Assembly: GCF_014649875.1 (NCBI RefSeq) | Contig: NZ_BMTW01000006.1 | Location: 290,099 to 350,824 of the forward strand | DNA: 60,726 nucleotides | Reading direction: 5' to 3' | Origin: Streptomyces rubiginosohelvolus | Lineage (GTDB): Bacteria > Actinomycetota > Actinomycetes > Streptomycetales > Streptomycetaceae | Shown here: piece by piece, positions 25,093 through 34,072 of the stretch | Position numbering within the stretch: the stretch's first letter is position 1 | Layout: each line of letters starts with the position of its first letter | Made by a program: the position numbers and the translations under genes | The notes under the pieces: model-generated | The model's database searches: none | Told to the model about the DNA's origin: nothing | What the model saw: only the letters and a program-made list of their open reading frames with translations

Positions 25093-25668
25093 CTAGCGGT
25101 GGTTGAGGTGTTTGCGTGCGGTCTCGGCGAACGTGCTGATAGCTGACTTCAGGAGCTCGAAGTGCTCTCGGTGCAGATCCGCGGAGGTGGCGGGACGGAG
25201 GCCTTCGTCAGCGTCCTCGATGCTGTTCAGCGTGGTGCTCAGCTGCTGGGCTGCGGCTCGGACGTTTCGGGCCGCTGCCGCGACGCGCGAGGGTCCTTCC
25301 AGCTCGACCTGACGGGCTGCGGCTGCCACTGGCTCGGGGTTGGTTGCCGACGAGATCGCCCGTCGAAGGGCGGACCGTTCGGAGCTGCTGTGTTGGCGGG
25401 GGAGAGCTTCCTGTTCGCTGAGGAGGCCATCGAGCAGGATTCCCGCGCTCTCCAGCACCGCTCCGGTCCCGGCTTCGTAGGTATGAGCGGCCCTGAGGAG
25501 TTCTGCGTACACCTCCCTTTGCGCCGTACGGCGAAGGGAGTCGAGCGACCCGAGGTAGGCACTGCGGGCTGTCTTCGATGCGGCGAGCACGGCCGCGGTA
25601 CCACCGATCAAAGCTCCGGTGAGGGCACTGCCCGCTCCGATCAGCGCTATCGCCAGCTCGTTTTCCAT
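25093..25668 (-). CDS. Membrane-anchored hypothetical protein with helical cytoplasmic part
   Basis: A 191-residue protein. One N-terminal hydrophobic helix (IALIGAGSALTGALIGGTAAVLAA, residues ~5-30) is followed by ~160 mostly helical residues rich in Ala, Glu, Arg and Leu that could form a coiled coil. No Cys motif or catalytic signature is visible. AGGATG upstream gives a modest ribosome site. Such single-TM Streptomyces proteins have no known role. Confidence 0.7.
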   Translation of the reverse strand: MENELAIALIGAGSALTGALIGGTAAVLAASKTARSAYLGSLDSLRRTAQREVYAELLRAAHTYEAGTGAVLESAGILLDGLLSEQEALPRQHSSSERSALRRAISSATNPEPVAAAARQVELEGPSRVAAAARNVRAAAQQLSTTLNSIEDADEGLRPATSADLHREHFELLKSAISTFAETARKHLNHR

Positions 25669-25702
25669 AGGGGCATCCTGCCGTCAACCGGCCGGGCCGT
25701 CT

Positions 25703-26382
25703 CTAGTTCTGGTTTCGCCGCTTGCGGTTGTGGCGGCGCGGGCGTGGGAGTGTATCCAGTTTGCCCACAGCTGCACGGATGTGGGCCTCGCCGGACGGGC
25801 GATGCTCGCCCGCGCCGCACCAGGAGAGCTGCCCGTGCGCCTCATGCGGATGCATGCCGAGGTTGTGCTCGGTACAGAGCGGCCACGCCCGCCGGAGCCG
25901 CTCCGTGATGGTCTCCTGCGCGGTGTCGGCGATGGCCGCCAGGGCAACGGTGAGGTTCTCCGCCGAGTCAGGGTACAAGGGATTGCCGTGCCATTCACCG
26001 TTGGCCAAAGCGACGTAGACGCTCTCCGGCTCGCCGTCGTCGCATGGGGGAGTGGCCAGCAGCCGGAGTGGTCCGCGCTCCGGCACCGTTCTCCCAGATC
26101 GCGGTTGAGCATCGCGAGAGCCTCGTCCCACAGGGGGTACTCGCCTGGCGGAACCAGGCGGGGCTCAGGGCGGTCGTAGGGAGCACGCACAGTGGCCATC
26201 CTGCACTGCGGACAGTCGGCGGCAGTCGCGCTGTGAGAGGTATCGATGCCCGAGGCGGCGCTGCCGTGGTGACTCTGCTGCCACGCGTGGCCCCTTCCGC
26301 CGCCAGAACAGCGGCGACTACGACGACGACCTCGTCCTGCGCCTCGAATTCAGTCCACAGGTGACCGGCATCGGCGCTCATT
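25703..26382 (-). pseudogene. Hypothetical protein gene broken by two frameshifts
   Basis: Three frames join to one protein. The first (ATG 26382 after AGGAG) reads MSADAGHLWTEFEAQDEVVVVVAAVLAAEG. The second reads GHAWQQSHHGSAASGIDTSH...ADCPQCRMATVRAPYDRP...GEYPLWDEALAMLNRDLGERC. The third reads CDDGEPESVYVALANGEWHGN...LTVALAAIADTAQETITERLRRAW...HEAHGQLSWC. Breaks fall in or beside a CCCC run (~26293) and a GGGGG run (26046-26050), so sequencing error is a real alternative. The intact protein would have ~220 residues and several Cys. I do not recognise a function. Confidence 0.65.
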
Positions 26383-26609
26383 TCCGCAGCTCCTAGTGCT
26401 GGGCTACCGGCAGATCCCGTCCGGTCCGGGCCGCGGGCTGCGTTGGACGGGTGGTGACTATGCGTTTCCTCCCGGCCGAGCCTCCGAAAGGGTGAACCGG
26501 CAGCCGATCCCGGCGTGCCCTGCTGCCGGGCGTCGCACTCTGCGGAGAGGGACGCCCGGTGTCGAGGCCACCACAGGGGTGCTCGGCGTCGGAAAGAGGG
26601 GGAGTGGTG

Positions 26610-28568
26610 GTGGGATCGGCCAAAAGCGAGCCGCAGACTTCGTTGCGCGACCGTATGCGCTATCGGTTCGACCGCACGCTGGCTCGTTCGACCGGCACGC
26701 TGATGGGCTGGCTGGTGATCACCTGCCTGGCCGTCGTCGTCCCGGTGAGCCTGTTGCTGGTGTGGACGGATCCGGGATCTCCCACGTCGCTCTCGGGGCG
26801 GCTGACCGCTGCGTGGCGGATCAGCGCGGAGACGCTGCGGCTGGGCGCGGTCACCGGCACGCCCCTGCGCATGGTGCTTTCCGCAGTGCTCGGACTGGTC
26901 GCACTGCTCTGTGTGTCGACGCTCGTCGGAGTGATCACCACCGGACTGGCCGAACGAATGACGGAGTTGAGCAGGGGACGGTCCACGGTCCTGGAGCGGG
27001 GGCACGTCCTGGTGCTCGGCTGGTCGGACCAGGTGACCACCGTGGTGGGTGAACTGATCGCCGCGCAGACCCCACGGCGGCCGCGCGCGATCGTTCTGCT
27101 GGCCGACCGTGACAAGGCGGTGATGGAGGAGGAGCTGGCCGCGAGGGTCGGCCCAGCTGCCCGCGGCCGGATTGTCTGCCGCAGTGGTCCCCCCAGCGAC
27201 CCTGACGTTCTCGCCCTCGTCAGCCCGCGGTCGGCGAGCACCGTAGTGGTCCTGCCATCGGCGGGAGTGACGGCGGACGCCGAGGTGCTGCGCATCCTGC
27301 TGGCCCTGCGGGCGGTGATCGGTGGGTACACGGACGGGCCTCCGGTGCTCGCGGCGGTTCGGGACGACCGGTACCGGGCACCTGCCCGTCTGGCCGCGGG
27401 CCCCCTGGGCACGGTCCTGGAAGCGGACACGGTCACGGCCCGGCTGATCGCCCAGTGCGTCGGCCGGCCCGGCCTCTCCCTCGTTCTGCGTGATCTTCTC
27501 GACTTCGCGGGCGACGAGTTCCATCTCGCCGACGCCACCGCGTTCCAGGACGGCCCGTTCGGGGAGACTTTGCTCTACCACCCGAACTCTTGCGTGGTGG
27601 GGCTGCTCACACCCGATGGCCGCACGCTGCTGAACCCGGCCGCCGACACCCTTGTCCTGCCCGGAAGCCGCCTGATCGTACTCGCCCGCGACGACGACAG
27701 CACCCGCGTCGAGGACTGCCGGCACCTCATTGACGCCTCGGCCATCGCCGCCGTCCGGTTCGAGCAGGCCGGCCCGTCCCGGCTGCTGCTGCTGGGCTGG
27801 AACAGCCGGGCCCCCCTGGTCCTGGAACAGTTACGCAGCACGGCCCGCCCCGGATCCGTTGTGGAGGTCGTCGCCGACAACGCCGTACCCGGGCCCCGAG
27901 AACCGGAGGCGGAGGGACCGGCCTGGCAGGATGTGCGTTTCCGTTCCCTTCCCCTGTCCCGGCCCGAGGTCCTTCTCGACCTCGACCTTGAGCCGTACGA
28001 CGGAGTGATTGTCCTCGGCCCGGACCAGGTCGAGGGCCGGGACCACCCGGACGACTGGACTCTGGTCACCCTCCTGGCCGTGCGGCTGCTGGAACAGCGA
28101 ACGGGACGCGAGACCCGGATCGTCACCGAACTTGTCGACGACCGCAACCGCCCACTGGCACCGGTGAACAGCGGTTCCGACGTCATCGTCAGCGGGATGC
28201 TCGTTGGTCTGCTCATGGCTCAGATCGCGCAGAACCGGCATCTGGCGCCCGTCTTCGAGGAGTTGTTCGCCGCGAACGGCAACAGCGTCTGCTTGCGCCC
28301 CGCCTGCGCCTACATTCGCGAGGGTGCCGAAGCCACGTTCGCCGACGTCGTCGCCGCCGCCCAGAGGCGTGGCGAATGCGCGATCGGCTACCGGCGGCAG
28401 GAACTCGCGCGCACCGGCTCCGATGACCACGGCATCAGGCTCAACCCGCCGAAGGCCGAGCGGCGCGTCTGGAACGCCGAGGACCAGGTTGTGGTGGTCG
28501 CGACGGACCGCCCGCCGCCCCCTTCGGACATCGGCGAACCGCAGGAGTCCGCTACGACGGGCAACTGA
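26610..28568 (+). CDS. CASTOR/POLLUX-type ion channel protein
   Basis: A 652-residue membrane protein of the CASTOR/POLLUX/SYM8 family, whose plant members are nuclear-envelope cation channels. Two N-terminal membrane segments are visible (GWLVITCLAVVVPVSLLLVW and VLSAVLGLVALLCVSTLVGV), with a pore-loop-like region between them. Then come two Rossmann RCK-like domains, beginning HVLVLGWSDQVTTVVGEL and RLLLLGWNSRAPLVLEQL. The family motif around GLAERMTELSRGRSTVLERGH links membrane and cytoplasmic parts. AGGGGGA precedes three consecutive GTG codons (26604, 26607, 26610); 26610 has the best spacing. It stands alone. It is probably a calcium- or ligand-gated K+/cation channel; the bacterial role is little studied. 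Confidence 0.88.
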   Translation: MGSAKSEPQTSLRDRMRYRFDRTLARSTGTLMGWLVITCLAVVVPVSLLLVWTDPGSPTSLSGRLTAAWRISAETLRLGAVTGTPLRMVLSAVLGLVALLCVSTLVGVITTGLAERMTELSRGRSTVLERGHVLVLGWSDQVTTVVGELIAAQTPRRPRAIVLLADRDKAVMEEELAARVGPAARGRIVCRSGPPSDPDVLALVSPRSASTVVVLPSAGVTADAEVLRILLALRAVIGGYTDGPPVLAAVRDDRYRAPARLAAGPLGTVLEADTVTARLIAQCVGRPGLSLVLRDLLDFAGDEFHLADATAFQDGPFGETLLYHPNSCVVGLLTPDGRTLLNPAADTLVLPGSRLIVLARDDDSTRVEDCRHLIDASAIAAVRFEQAGPSRLLLLGWNSRAPLVLEQLRSTARPGSVVEVVADNAVPGPREPEAEGPAWQDVRFRSLPLSRPEVLLDLDLEPYDGVIVLGPDQVEGRDHPDDWTLVTLLAVRLLEQRTGRETRIVTELVDDRNRPLAPVNSGSDVIVSGMLVGLLMAQIAQNRHLAPVFEELFAANGNSVCLRPACAYIREGAEATFADVVAAAQRRGECAIGYRRQELARTGSDDHGIRLNPPKAERRVWNAEDQVVVVATDRPPPPSDIGEPQESATTGN

Positions 28569-28724
28569 GGCTGAGGGCGGACACGACCTCGTCGTCGAGT
28601 TCGCACACCTTCGGCGTTCGCACCCGCCACATGGCTGTCAGGCGCACCCGGTGGCATGAACGTCGTGGTCCTTGGTCGCGGAAACGATTTGGGGGCTCAT
28701 CGCCGCTGACGGCTACACCGCAGG

Positions 28725-28945
28725 CTCCTGGGCCTGCCCACCGATCGGGACCAGGAAGCCGCGGACCGGACCTTCGCCGGCTTTACCGGCGGCGTCGACC
28801 CGGGCATGGAACTGGTGGAGAAGCTGCACGCCCTGGCCCCGCTGCTGGACACCCTGGACGAGCCTGAACGCACCATTCTCGCCGTGCGCTTCGGCCAGGA
28901 GATGACCAGCGGTCAGTGCGCTGCCGTGTGCGGTGTGCCCGCTCG
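28725..28945 (+). pseudogene. Fragment of a SigB/SigF-type sigma factor
   Basis: About 70 codons read LGLPTDRDQEAADRTFAGF...GMELVEKLHALAPLLDTL, then DEPERTILAVRFGQEMTSGQ, the start of region 4 of group 3 (SigB/F-like) sigma factors. The recognition helix is destroyed, as the frame becomes unrelated after ~28945, where a STAS remnant on the other strand begins. The first part of the gene is missing. Confidence 0.6.
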
Positions 28946-29025
28946 GACAGGGTGCTCCACCGGTTGTGACCCAGCGGGGTGCAGTAGTCCGACATGGTCC
29001 TGACTGCGGCGCGCACGGAAACGCG

Positions 29026-29103
29026 GTCGGCGAAGGTGATGCCGCTGGCGTCGAGGATCACGCCGGTGTGATCGGCCAGGGCGGTGTCGATCTGCGCTTG
29101 GAG
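29026..29103 (-). repeat. 78-bp copy of the STAS gene core (pseudogene fragment)
   Basis: This 78-bp stretch equals 33150-33227 with one mismatch (position 29095). It encodes the STAS core (GVILDASGITFAD) on the minus strand. Flanking sequence is not STAS-like on either side in frame, so it is a fragment left by recombination or duplication. Confidence 0.85.
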
Positions 29104-29276
29104 AGGTGGGAGGAAATAGGCGAAAGCGTCCGTGATACCGGGTCAGGGGGCGCGGGGCTCGGCGTGGTTCGGTAGGGGTGGCTGTGGCCGAGAGCACTCG
29201 CGTGAGGGTCTGGGCTCCGGGGCAGATGCCTGGTGACGGATCAAGGAGACCGGATCTTGCTGGAGGCTGGGTCGGG

Positions 29277-29978
29277 ATGGGTATGGACTGGCAGCGTTTC
29301 GCGCAGCGGATGGCGGCGATGGCGCATGACTTGCTGGAGCAGGAGTCGGTGGCCGGGACGCTGGAGCGGATCGCCGGGTCGGCGACGGAGCTGGTCGAGG
29401 GCTGTGACGCGGCCGGGATTTTGATCCTGAGCGGCGACAAGGTGCAGACGCTCGCGATGACCGGGGCGTTGGCCGAGGAGAGCCATCGGTTGCAGGAGCG
29501 CCTGAAGGAAGGGCCGTGTTTCGACGCGGCCCGCCGCCGGGACGGGGAGCGGGTCTTCCGGATCGCCGACATGACCGCCCTTCAGGAGCGGTGGCCCGCT
29601 TTCGCCCCCCGGGCGGCCGAGTTGGGCATCGGCAGCATGATGGGCTTCCTGCTGTTCACCGACGACGAGAACCTCGGCGCCCTGAACCTCTACTCGCGGC
29701 TCCCGGGCCGGTTCACCGAGACCAGCGAGACGGCCGGGTGGGTGCTCGCCTCCCACGCCGCCGTCGCCCTGTCCAGCGCACGCAACCACGCCCAGATGGC
29801 GGAGGCCGTGGCGACGCGGCATGTGATCGGGGAGGCCATGGGCATCCTGATGGCGAGACGCCGTATCGCCGAGAACGAGGCGTTCAACGTGCTGCGCGGC
29901 TACTCGCAGAACAACAACGTCAAGCTCCGCGAAGTCGCCCTGGCGGTGTGTGAGCAGGGGGCCCTGCCTCAGCCCTGA
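29277..29978 (+). CDS. GAF-ANTAR protein (RNA-binding antiterminator regulator)
   Basis: A 233-residue protein. A GAF sensor domain spans residues ~15-160 (SATELVEGCDAAGILIL, GIGSMMGFLLFTDDENLGALNLYS), and an ANTAR domain follows at ~170-230 (RHVIGEAMGILMARRRIAENEAFNVLRGYSQNNN). ANTAR domains bind paired RNA hairpins and stop transcription termination; GAF domains sense small molecules. The ATG at 29277 is used because GGAGG lies 10 bases before it; 29283 is an alternative. It is a single gene followed by a hairpin. Streptomyces carry many of these; the target is unknown. Confidence 0.9.
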   Translation: MGMDWQRFAQRMAAMAHDLLEQESVAGTLERIAGSATELVEGCDAAGILILSGDKVQTLAMTGALAEESHRLQERLKEGPCFDAARRRDGERVFRIADMTALQERWPAFAPRAAELGIGSMMGFLLFTDDENLGALNLYSRLPGRFTETSETAGWVLASHAAVALSSARNHAQMAEAVATRHVIGEAMGILMARRRIAENEAFNVLRGYSQNNNVKLREVALAVCEQGALPQP

Positions 29979-29999
29979 CCCGGGCCAGGGGGGCGGGTC
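29977..29999 (+). terminator. Hairpin at the GAF-ANTAR stop codon
   Basis: GACCCG (29977-29982) pairs with CGGGTC (29994-29999). It starts within the TGA stop, which is typical of intrinsic terminators in GC-rich genomes, but the stem is short. Confidence 0.35.
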
Positions 30000-30273
30000 C
30001 CCCGGCAGCCGGAGGACGCACCGGCAGCGCCCGCCCCGATCCACCCGACTTCGGTATACCTCGCCGAGCACCACGCCCGGTGCCGCGCTGTATAGGTCTG
30101 CGGCAGACCGTGCCGTATGGGTGTGCGGGACAGGCCCGGGTCTCCCGAGTACGGCCCGGACCCGGGTGCCGATGGCGGCCTTGCCACCGGCACCAGGCTC
30201 CGCCCAGGCCTTCGCCGTAGGGCTGAGCGCGGTAGAGCACCTTTGCGGTGAACCGCCCCCCGGCGTTGCTGCG

Positions 30274-30616
30274 TCAGTTGAAGACGACGGAGCGGACCTT
30301 GAGCCGCTCCGAGGCAAGCCGGTGTGGGGCCGGAGGGAAAAGGAGTCGCCTCCGCAGTCGGTGCCGGTGAAGACGGTCGCCCAGGCGTCGGTGCGGTTCT
30401 TGGGCGAGCGGGCGGGCTGAGGGTTGTCCTCGCCGGCGCCGGGGAGGTTGAGGCACTGGCCGTTGGGCGGGCTGTTGAGGAAGCCCGAGGCCTCGAATCC
30501 CTCAGCGGTCATGTAGTCGTAGCGCACTGCCCGGCAGCGGCCGATGCCGGGGCGGGGGTGGTGATGAGGAGGACGTCGGCGCCGAGTGCGGCGGCGAGAG
30601 CGGAGCGAAGACGCAT
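30274..30616 (-). pseudogene. Small secreted protein, frameshifted (crystallin/inhibitor I36-like end)
   Basis: Three frames join. MRLRSALAAALGADVLL...ASAAAG is a signal peptide (ATG 30616 after AAGGA). VRYDYMTAEGFEASGFLNSPPNGQC...TDAWATVFTGTDCGGDSFSLRPHTG is the mature part. SERLKVRSVVFN ends at 30274. The mature pattern resembles small secreted beta/gamma-crystallin or peptidase-inhibitor I36 proteins. The breaks lie at ~30540 and ~30322. Confidence 0.55.
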
Positions 30617-31018
30617 CGAGAGATCCTTTTGCTGGGGAACGCTGCCGTCGCTGTCCCTGCCCGACGAGTTCGAACCGCACCCCCACTTCACCCTTACGGA
30701 CAGTGACGAAACGTGTCTGCCAACTCGATTGGCCCCGGGGGGCGAGGCCGGTTCTGGTTTGGGGAGGCTGCTGACGAGCCCGGCTCTCTGTACGGACCTG
30801 CGTGCCCCCTGGATGGCTGAGTGAGGCGGAGCGTTTCTGCCATGAACCTCTTCCCCCGAGCGGATGAGTACCAAGCGCAGGGCCTCAAGCGCCCCCCTCT
30901 ATCTCTTGTCGCACTGATTCCTAGTGCCGTTCGTCAAGCCGCGGCGCACGCTTGAGGTAGCAAGCAGGAGGTGTCGGAGGTGCGCGGTACAGTCCGCTCA
31001 TCCGACTGGGGAGGGCTC

Positions 31019-31456
31019 ATGGCAGCCAAGTGGAGCTTGACGATCGACTGCGCGTACCCGGGGAAACTGGCCGCGTTCTGGGCGCTGGCGTTGGGCTACG
31101 AGGAGAAGCCGGCGCCCGCAGGGTTCGGGAGCTGGGAGGAGTGGTTCTCGCATCATGAGGTTCCGGAGGACGAGTGGGATGACGGGGCGTACCTCTCAGA
31201 TCCTGACGGCGTGGGCCCCACCTTGTCCTTCCTGAAGGTGCCGGAACCGAAGGTGGCGAAGAACCGGCTGCATATCGACGTGCAAGTTGGCGGGGGCCGT
31301 GAGACCCCGTGGGAGGTGCGCTGGCCGCGCGTGGTCGTGGCGGTGGAGCGGTTGACCGCTGCGGGCGCGAGCGTGATCCGCGAGGAAGAGTTGCAGGGCA
31401 GGTCGGATCACGTGGTGATGGCAGACCCGGAAGGTAACGAGTTTTGCCTGGTCTGA
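31019..31456 (+). CDS. Glyoxalase-fold (VOC) protein
   Basis: A 145-residue protein of the VOC superfamily (Glyoxalase_6 type), with IDCAYPGKLAAFWALALGYE at the start of the first beta-alpha-beta unit and RLHIDVQV...DPEGNEFCLV at the end of the second. The acidic C-terminal motif ends as in bleomycin-resistance/dioxygenase-fold proteins. The substrate is unknown. GGGAGGG directly before the ATG at 31019 sets the start. Confidence 0.85.
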   Translation: MAAKWSLTIDCAYPGKLAAFWALALGYEEKPAPAGFGSWEEWFSHHEVPEDEWDDGAYLSDPDGVGPTLSFLKVPEPKVAKNRLHIDVQVGGGRETPWEVRWPRVVVAVERLTAAGASVIREEELQGRSDHVVMADPEGNEFCLV

Positions 31457-31577
31457 GTGGGTCGGTCAGACGAACTGGCCGCGCGCAGCGTGTGGTGTTT
31501 CTTCCTAGTTCTTTGCGTTTCCCTGGGGGCGCTGGAAGTGCGGGGCAGCTAGGGCGACATTGCTTGAAGGGAACGGC

Positions 31578-32723
31578 GTGGCGCGGGAGGCGTGGTGGAT
31601 GGCCGCTGGGCGGTGGGTGGTTGTGGAGTGGGCGGAGGTGTGCCGATCTGCTCGTAGTGCGTTGGTGGAGGCGGGTCCTGAGCGGGACACGCTCGTCCAG
31701 TCGCTGAAGGCAGCGGCGGCGGCGATCGCCGCGTGGGCGGTGAGCGGGTGGTGGTTCCAGGCGCCGATGGCCCTGCTGGCTCCGTGGACGGCGATCGCGA
31801 TGGTCGGCAGCACGGTCTATCAGTCGGTGCGCACGGGCGTCCAGCAGTTCGCCATCATCGCCCTCGGCACTCTGTGGGCGTCTGCGGCGATGGCCTTCAC
31901 CGACGACAGGACCATGGCCGCCATGGTGCTCACCTTGCCGTTCATGATGCTGCTCGGGAACTACCGGCGCTTCGGAAGCCAGGGCATCTACGGAGCCACC
32001 ACAGCGCTTTTCGTCATCACCGGTGGGGTGTCCAGCACGTCCACGGTGGGGCACCGGCTCCTGGAGACGCTGATCGGTGCGGTCATCGGTCTTGGGGTCA
32101 ACGCGTTCGTCCTTCCGCCCGTTCACCTGCGGAGCGTGCGTGACCGCCTCGTCCGTCTTGTGGGGGAGACGGCGGATGTGCTCGGTGCCATGGCGGAAGG
32201 GCTGGGCGGCGAGGACGGGGCGGAGAAATCGGAGGGCTGGCATCACGCGGCTGGCGGGCTGACGGTTTTGCTGCAGAACGTGAGCGAAGCCCGGCGCTGG
32301 GCTATGGAGGGGGCTAGGTGGAACCCTGGGGGCCGGCTGCGCCGCACGGGCCCACAGCCTCCGGCGTTCGCCGAGGACGCCCGGTGGGGACGCGTCTGCA
32401 CCCGCGTCCTGGCTCTCACCCGCACACTCAAGGGGCTGAGTGACGATAGCGAGCTTGTACCGCCGTCGCCGGACTTCTTCCGGCTATTGTCCGAGGTGCT
32501 GGACCAGGCCGGTCACATTTGTGCCGTCGAGAGCGAGTTGCTTTCCGGCTCCATGACCGGTGAGCTGCGCGAGCGCCGCGACGCGGCGTTCCGGGAAGCC
32601 TGGAGCGCCATCGGTTCACTCACCGACGCTTTTCACCGTCAGGCACCGTCGGCGTCGGCCGTCGGGGGCGAGCTGCTGCTGGAAGCCCGCCAGCTGTTGA
32701 CGGAACTCTCACCTGCCTCCTGA
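31578..32723 (+). CDS. FUSC/aromatic-acid-exporter-like membrane protein
   Basis: A 381-residue protein. The N-terminal ~170 residues contain about five hydrophobic segments (AAAAAIAAWAVSGWWF, LLAPWTAIAMVG, FAIIALGTLWASAAMAF, MVLTLPFMMLLG, LIGAVIGLGVNAFVLPP). The order and LLAPWTAI...YRRFGSQGIYGATTAL fit the FUSC family, which export aromatic acids. The C-terminal ~200 residues are soluble and helical. The GTG at 31578 follows GAAGGGA. A full-length partner subunit is not encoded nearby, and bacterial homologues of this size may dimerise. The substrate is not shown. Confidence 0.75.
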   Translation: MAREAWWMAAGRWVVVEWAEVCRSARSALVEAGPERDTLVQSLKAAAAAIAAWAVSGWWFQAPMALLAPWTAIAMVGSTVYQSVRTGVQQFAIIALGTLWASAAMAFTDDRTMAAMVLTLPFMMLLGNYRRFGSQGIYGATTALFVITGGVSSTSTVGHRLLETLIGAVIGLGVNAFVLPPVHLRSVRDRLVRLVGETADVLGAMAEGLGGEDGAEKSEGWHHAAGGLTVLLQNVSEARRWAMEGARWNPGGRLRRTGPQPPAFAEDARWGRVCTRVLALTRTLKGLSDDSELVPPSPDFFRLLSEVLDQAGHICAVESELLSGSMTGELRERRDAAFREAWSAIGSLTDAFHRQAPSASAVGGELLLEARQLLTELSPAS

Positions 32724-32996
32724 GGCGCGGGCAGCTTGTTTCAGATGCGTCCCGTTGCTGTGGGCCCCGGACGATCTTTGTGGCTCGAGTGCCGTCGTGC
32801 GCGGCTCGGCGGGAAACTCTGGGTCCCGCAGAGGCGGTGCTGCACCCCGCCCAGCACCGCTCTTGCTACCCGGTAAGCCTGGCTGAACCGGTCACCGTGG
32901 CCCTGGGCGGGAGCCCCTGCGCTGGCTGTTCTTGGGCTGGAGGTCGCCGGGGCGGGGCGCTGGGGTGCGCCCCGCTGCAGCAGTATCGGTGGTGGG

Positions 32997-33314
32997 TCAG
33001 GTGTTCTGGGCTTGGTCGACGGTGGGGTAGATGCGGAGGAAGGCGTCTGCGCCGACGACGGCGAGGAGGCGTTCGATGGTTTCGGAGGGGGCGGCTATGC
33101 GCAGGTCGGTGCGTTGGTGGGTGGTGAGGAGGAGTCTGAGGAACATGGAGTCGGCGAAGGTGATGCCGCTGGCGTCGAGGATCACGCCGGTGTGATCGGC
33201 CAGGGCGGTGTCGATCTGTGCTTGGAGGGGCGGGAGGGAGTCCAGATCGAATTCGCCGCGGGGTGCTATGACGGCCAGCGGCACGCTGCTGTGTCTGCGT
33301 TCGGGGGTCGACAT
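32997..33314 (-). CDS. STAS-domain anti-sigma factor antagonist
   Basis: A 105-residue STAS protein of the SpoIIAA/RsbV type. The core GEFDLDSLPPLQAQIDTAL...TGVILDASGITFADSMFLRLLL contains the Ser (in ADSMFL) expected to be phosphorylated by an RsbW-like kinase. When unphosphorylated it would bind the kinase and free the sigma factor. The ATG at 33314 has only a distant AGGGG; an upstream in-frame start near 33362 is possible. The RsbW-like kinase gene lies upstream, 263 bp away on the same strand, so the pair likely works together. A 78-bp core copy lies at 29026. Confidence 0.85.
   Translation of the reverse strand: MSTPERRHSSVPLAVIAPRGEFDLDSLPPLQAQIDTALADHTGVILDASGITFADSMFLRLLLTTHQRTDLRIAAPSETIERLLAVVGADAFLRIYPTVDQAQNT
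33150..33227 (-). repeat. 78-bp repeat within the STAS gene
   Basis: It matches 29026-29103 with one mismatch (33219), in the same orientation 4.1 kb apart. It is the intact parent of the fragment. Confidence 0.85.
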
Positions 33315-33577
33315 GGTGGTGAGTATCCCCTGCCGTGAGATCTCGTCGGGTGCCAGGGGCATACCCGCATGAAAGGAAGGGGTGTCGGAAGAATCGGCTT
33401 GGGCGCCATTCGGACCGGCAGAGACCGTTGGTACCAGCGCAAATCCAGCCCGTGGATGCGCTGAGGGCCCCGCGACGAGGAGAACAGCGGCCTTTGACCG
33501 GTTGGGCTGATTGTTGAACGCCAATGGGGCGGATGAGCTGCGTCGGGGTTCGCAGCAGGTCGAAGCCCGAGCGGTGC

Positions 33578-34072
33578 TTACCGGGCAGTCTGGTCCGAGG
33601 TGGGTCGGTCGGTGCTGTCCTGCAGGGCTATCTGTACGGTCACGCGTTTGCCGACGGCCTCGCGGCGGAGCTCGAAGCTCTGGCAGACCGCGAGCACGAG
33701 CTCCAGCCCGTGCTGCCCCACCCGGGTCGGATCGGCGGGCGAAGGGGACGGAAGGACAGCGCCGGAGTCCCACATCGTGATGCTCAACATGGTGCCGTCG
33801 GATTCGACGTCGAGCAGGCACGGGCCCGGGGCGTACTTGCACACGTTCGTGGCGAGCTCGCTGACCACCAGCTGCGCGATGTCCGTCGCCCGCCCGGAGA
33901 TCGTCCACGCATGCAGCGACTGACCCGTTGCCAGGAACTCCCGCACGAAGCCGCGGGCGCGACCTATATCCCGCGAGGTCATCTGGTACGCAGCACTGCT
34001 CCGCATGGTGGCCGTGATGACCTCCTCCAGCCATCTCCGGTCTGCACCCGCGTGAGCATTCTTCAGTGGCAT
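33578..34072 (-). CDS. RsbW-like ATP-binding protein (HATPase_c anti-sigma kinase)
   Basis: A 164-residue single-domain GHKL ATPase. The N box is VSELATNVCKYAPG, the G1 box MWDSGA, and the G2-like end RVGQHGLELVLAVCQSFELR. There is no phosphoacceptor His domain, so it is of the RsbW/SpoIIAB type: an anti-sigma factor and Ser kinase that phosphorylates a STAS partner. The ATG at 34072 is preceded by GGAACGGGG; GTG 34096 is an alternative. It is followed on the same strand by the STAS gene. The matching sigma factor is not nearby, only a fragment at 28.7 kb. Confidence 0.85.
   Translation of the reverse strand: MPLKNAHAGADRRWLEEVITATMRSSAAYQMTSRDIGRARGFVREFLATGQSLHAWTISGRATDIAQLVVSELATNVCKYAPGPCLLDVESDGTMLSITMWDSGAVLPSPSPADPTRVGQHGLELVLAVCQSFELRREAVGKRVTVQIALQDSTDRPTSDQTAR

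Noticed and set aside
25995..27725. A 576-codon minus-strand frame
   Set aside because: Most of it is antisense to the CASTOR/POLLUX channel gene; only its last part contains true minus-strand coding, assigned to the frameshifted gene at 25703-26382.
30001..30273. Minus-strand frame of ~100 codons
   Set aside because: No start signal, Arg/Pro/Gly-rich random-like composition and no recognised family.
29241..30686. A 481-codon minus-strand frame
   Set aside because: It is antisense to the GAF-ANTAR gene; only a ~75-residue piece belongs to the small secreted pseudogene.
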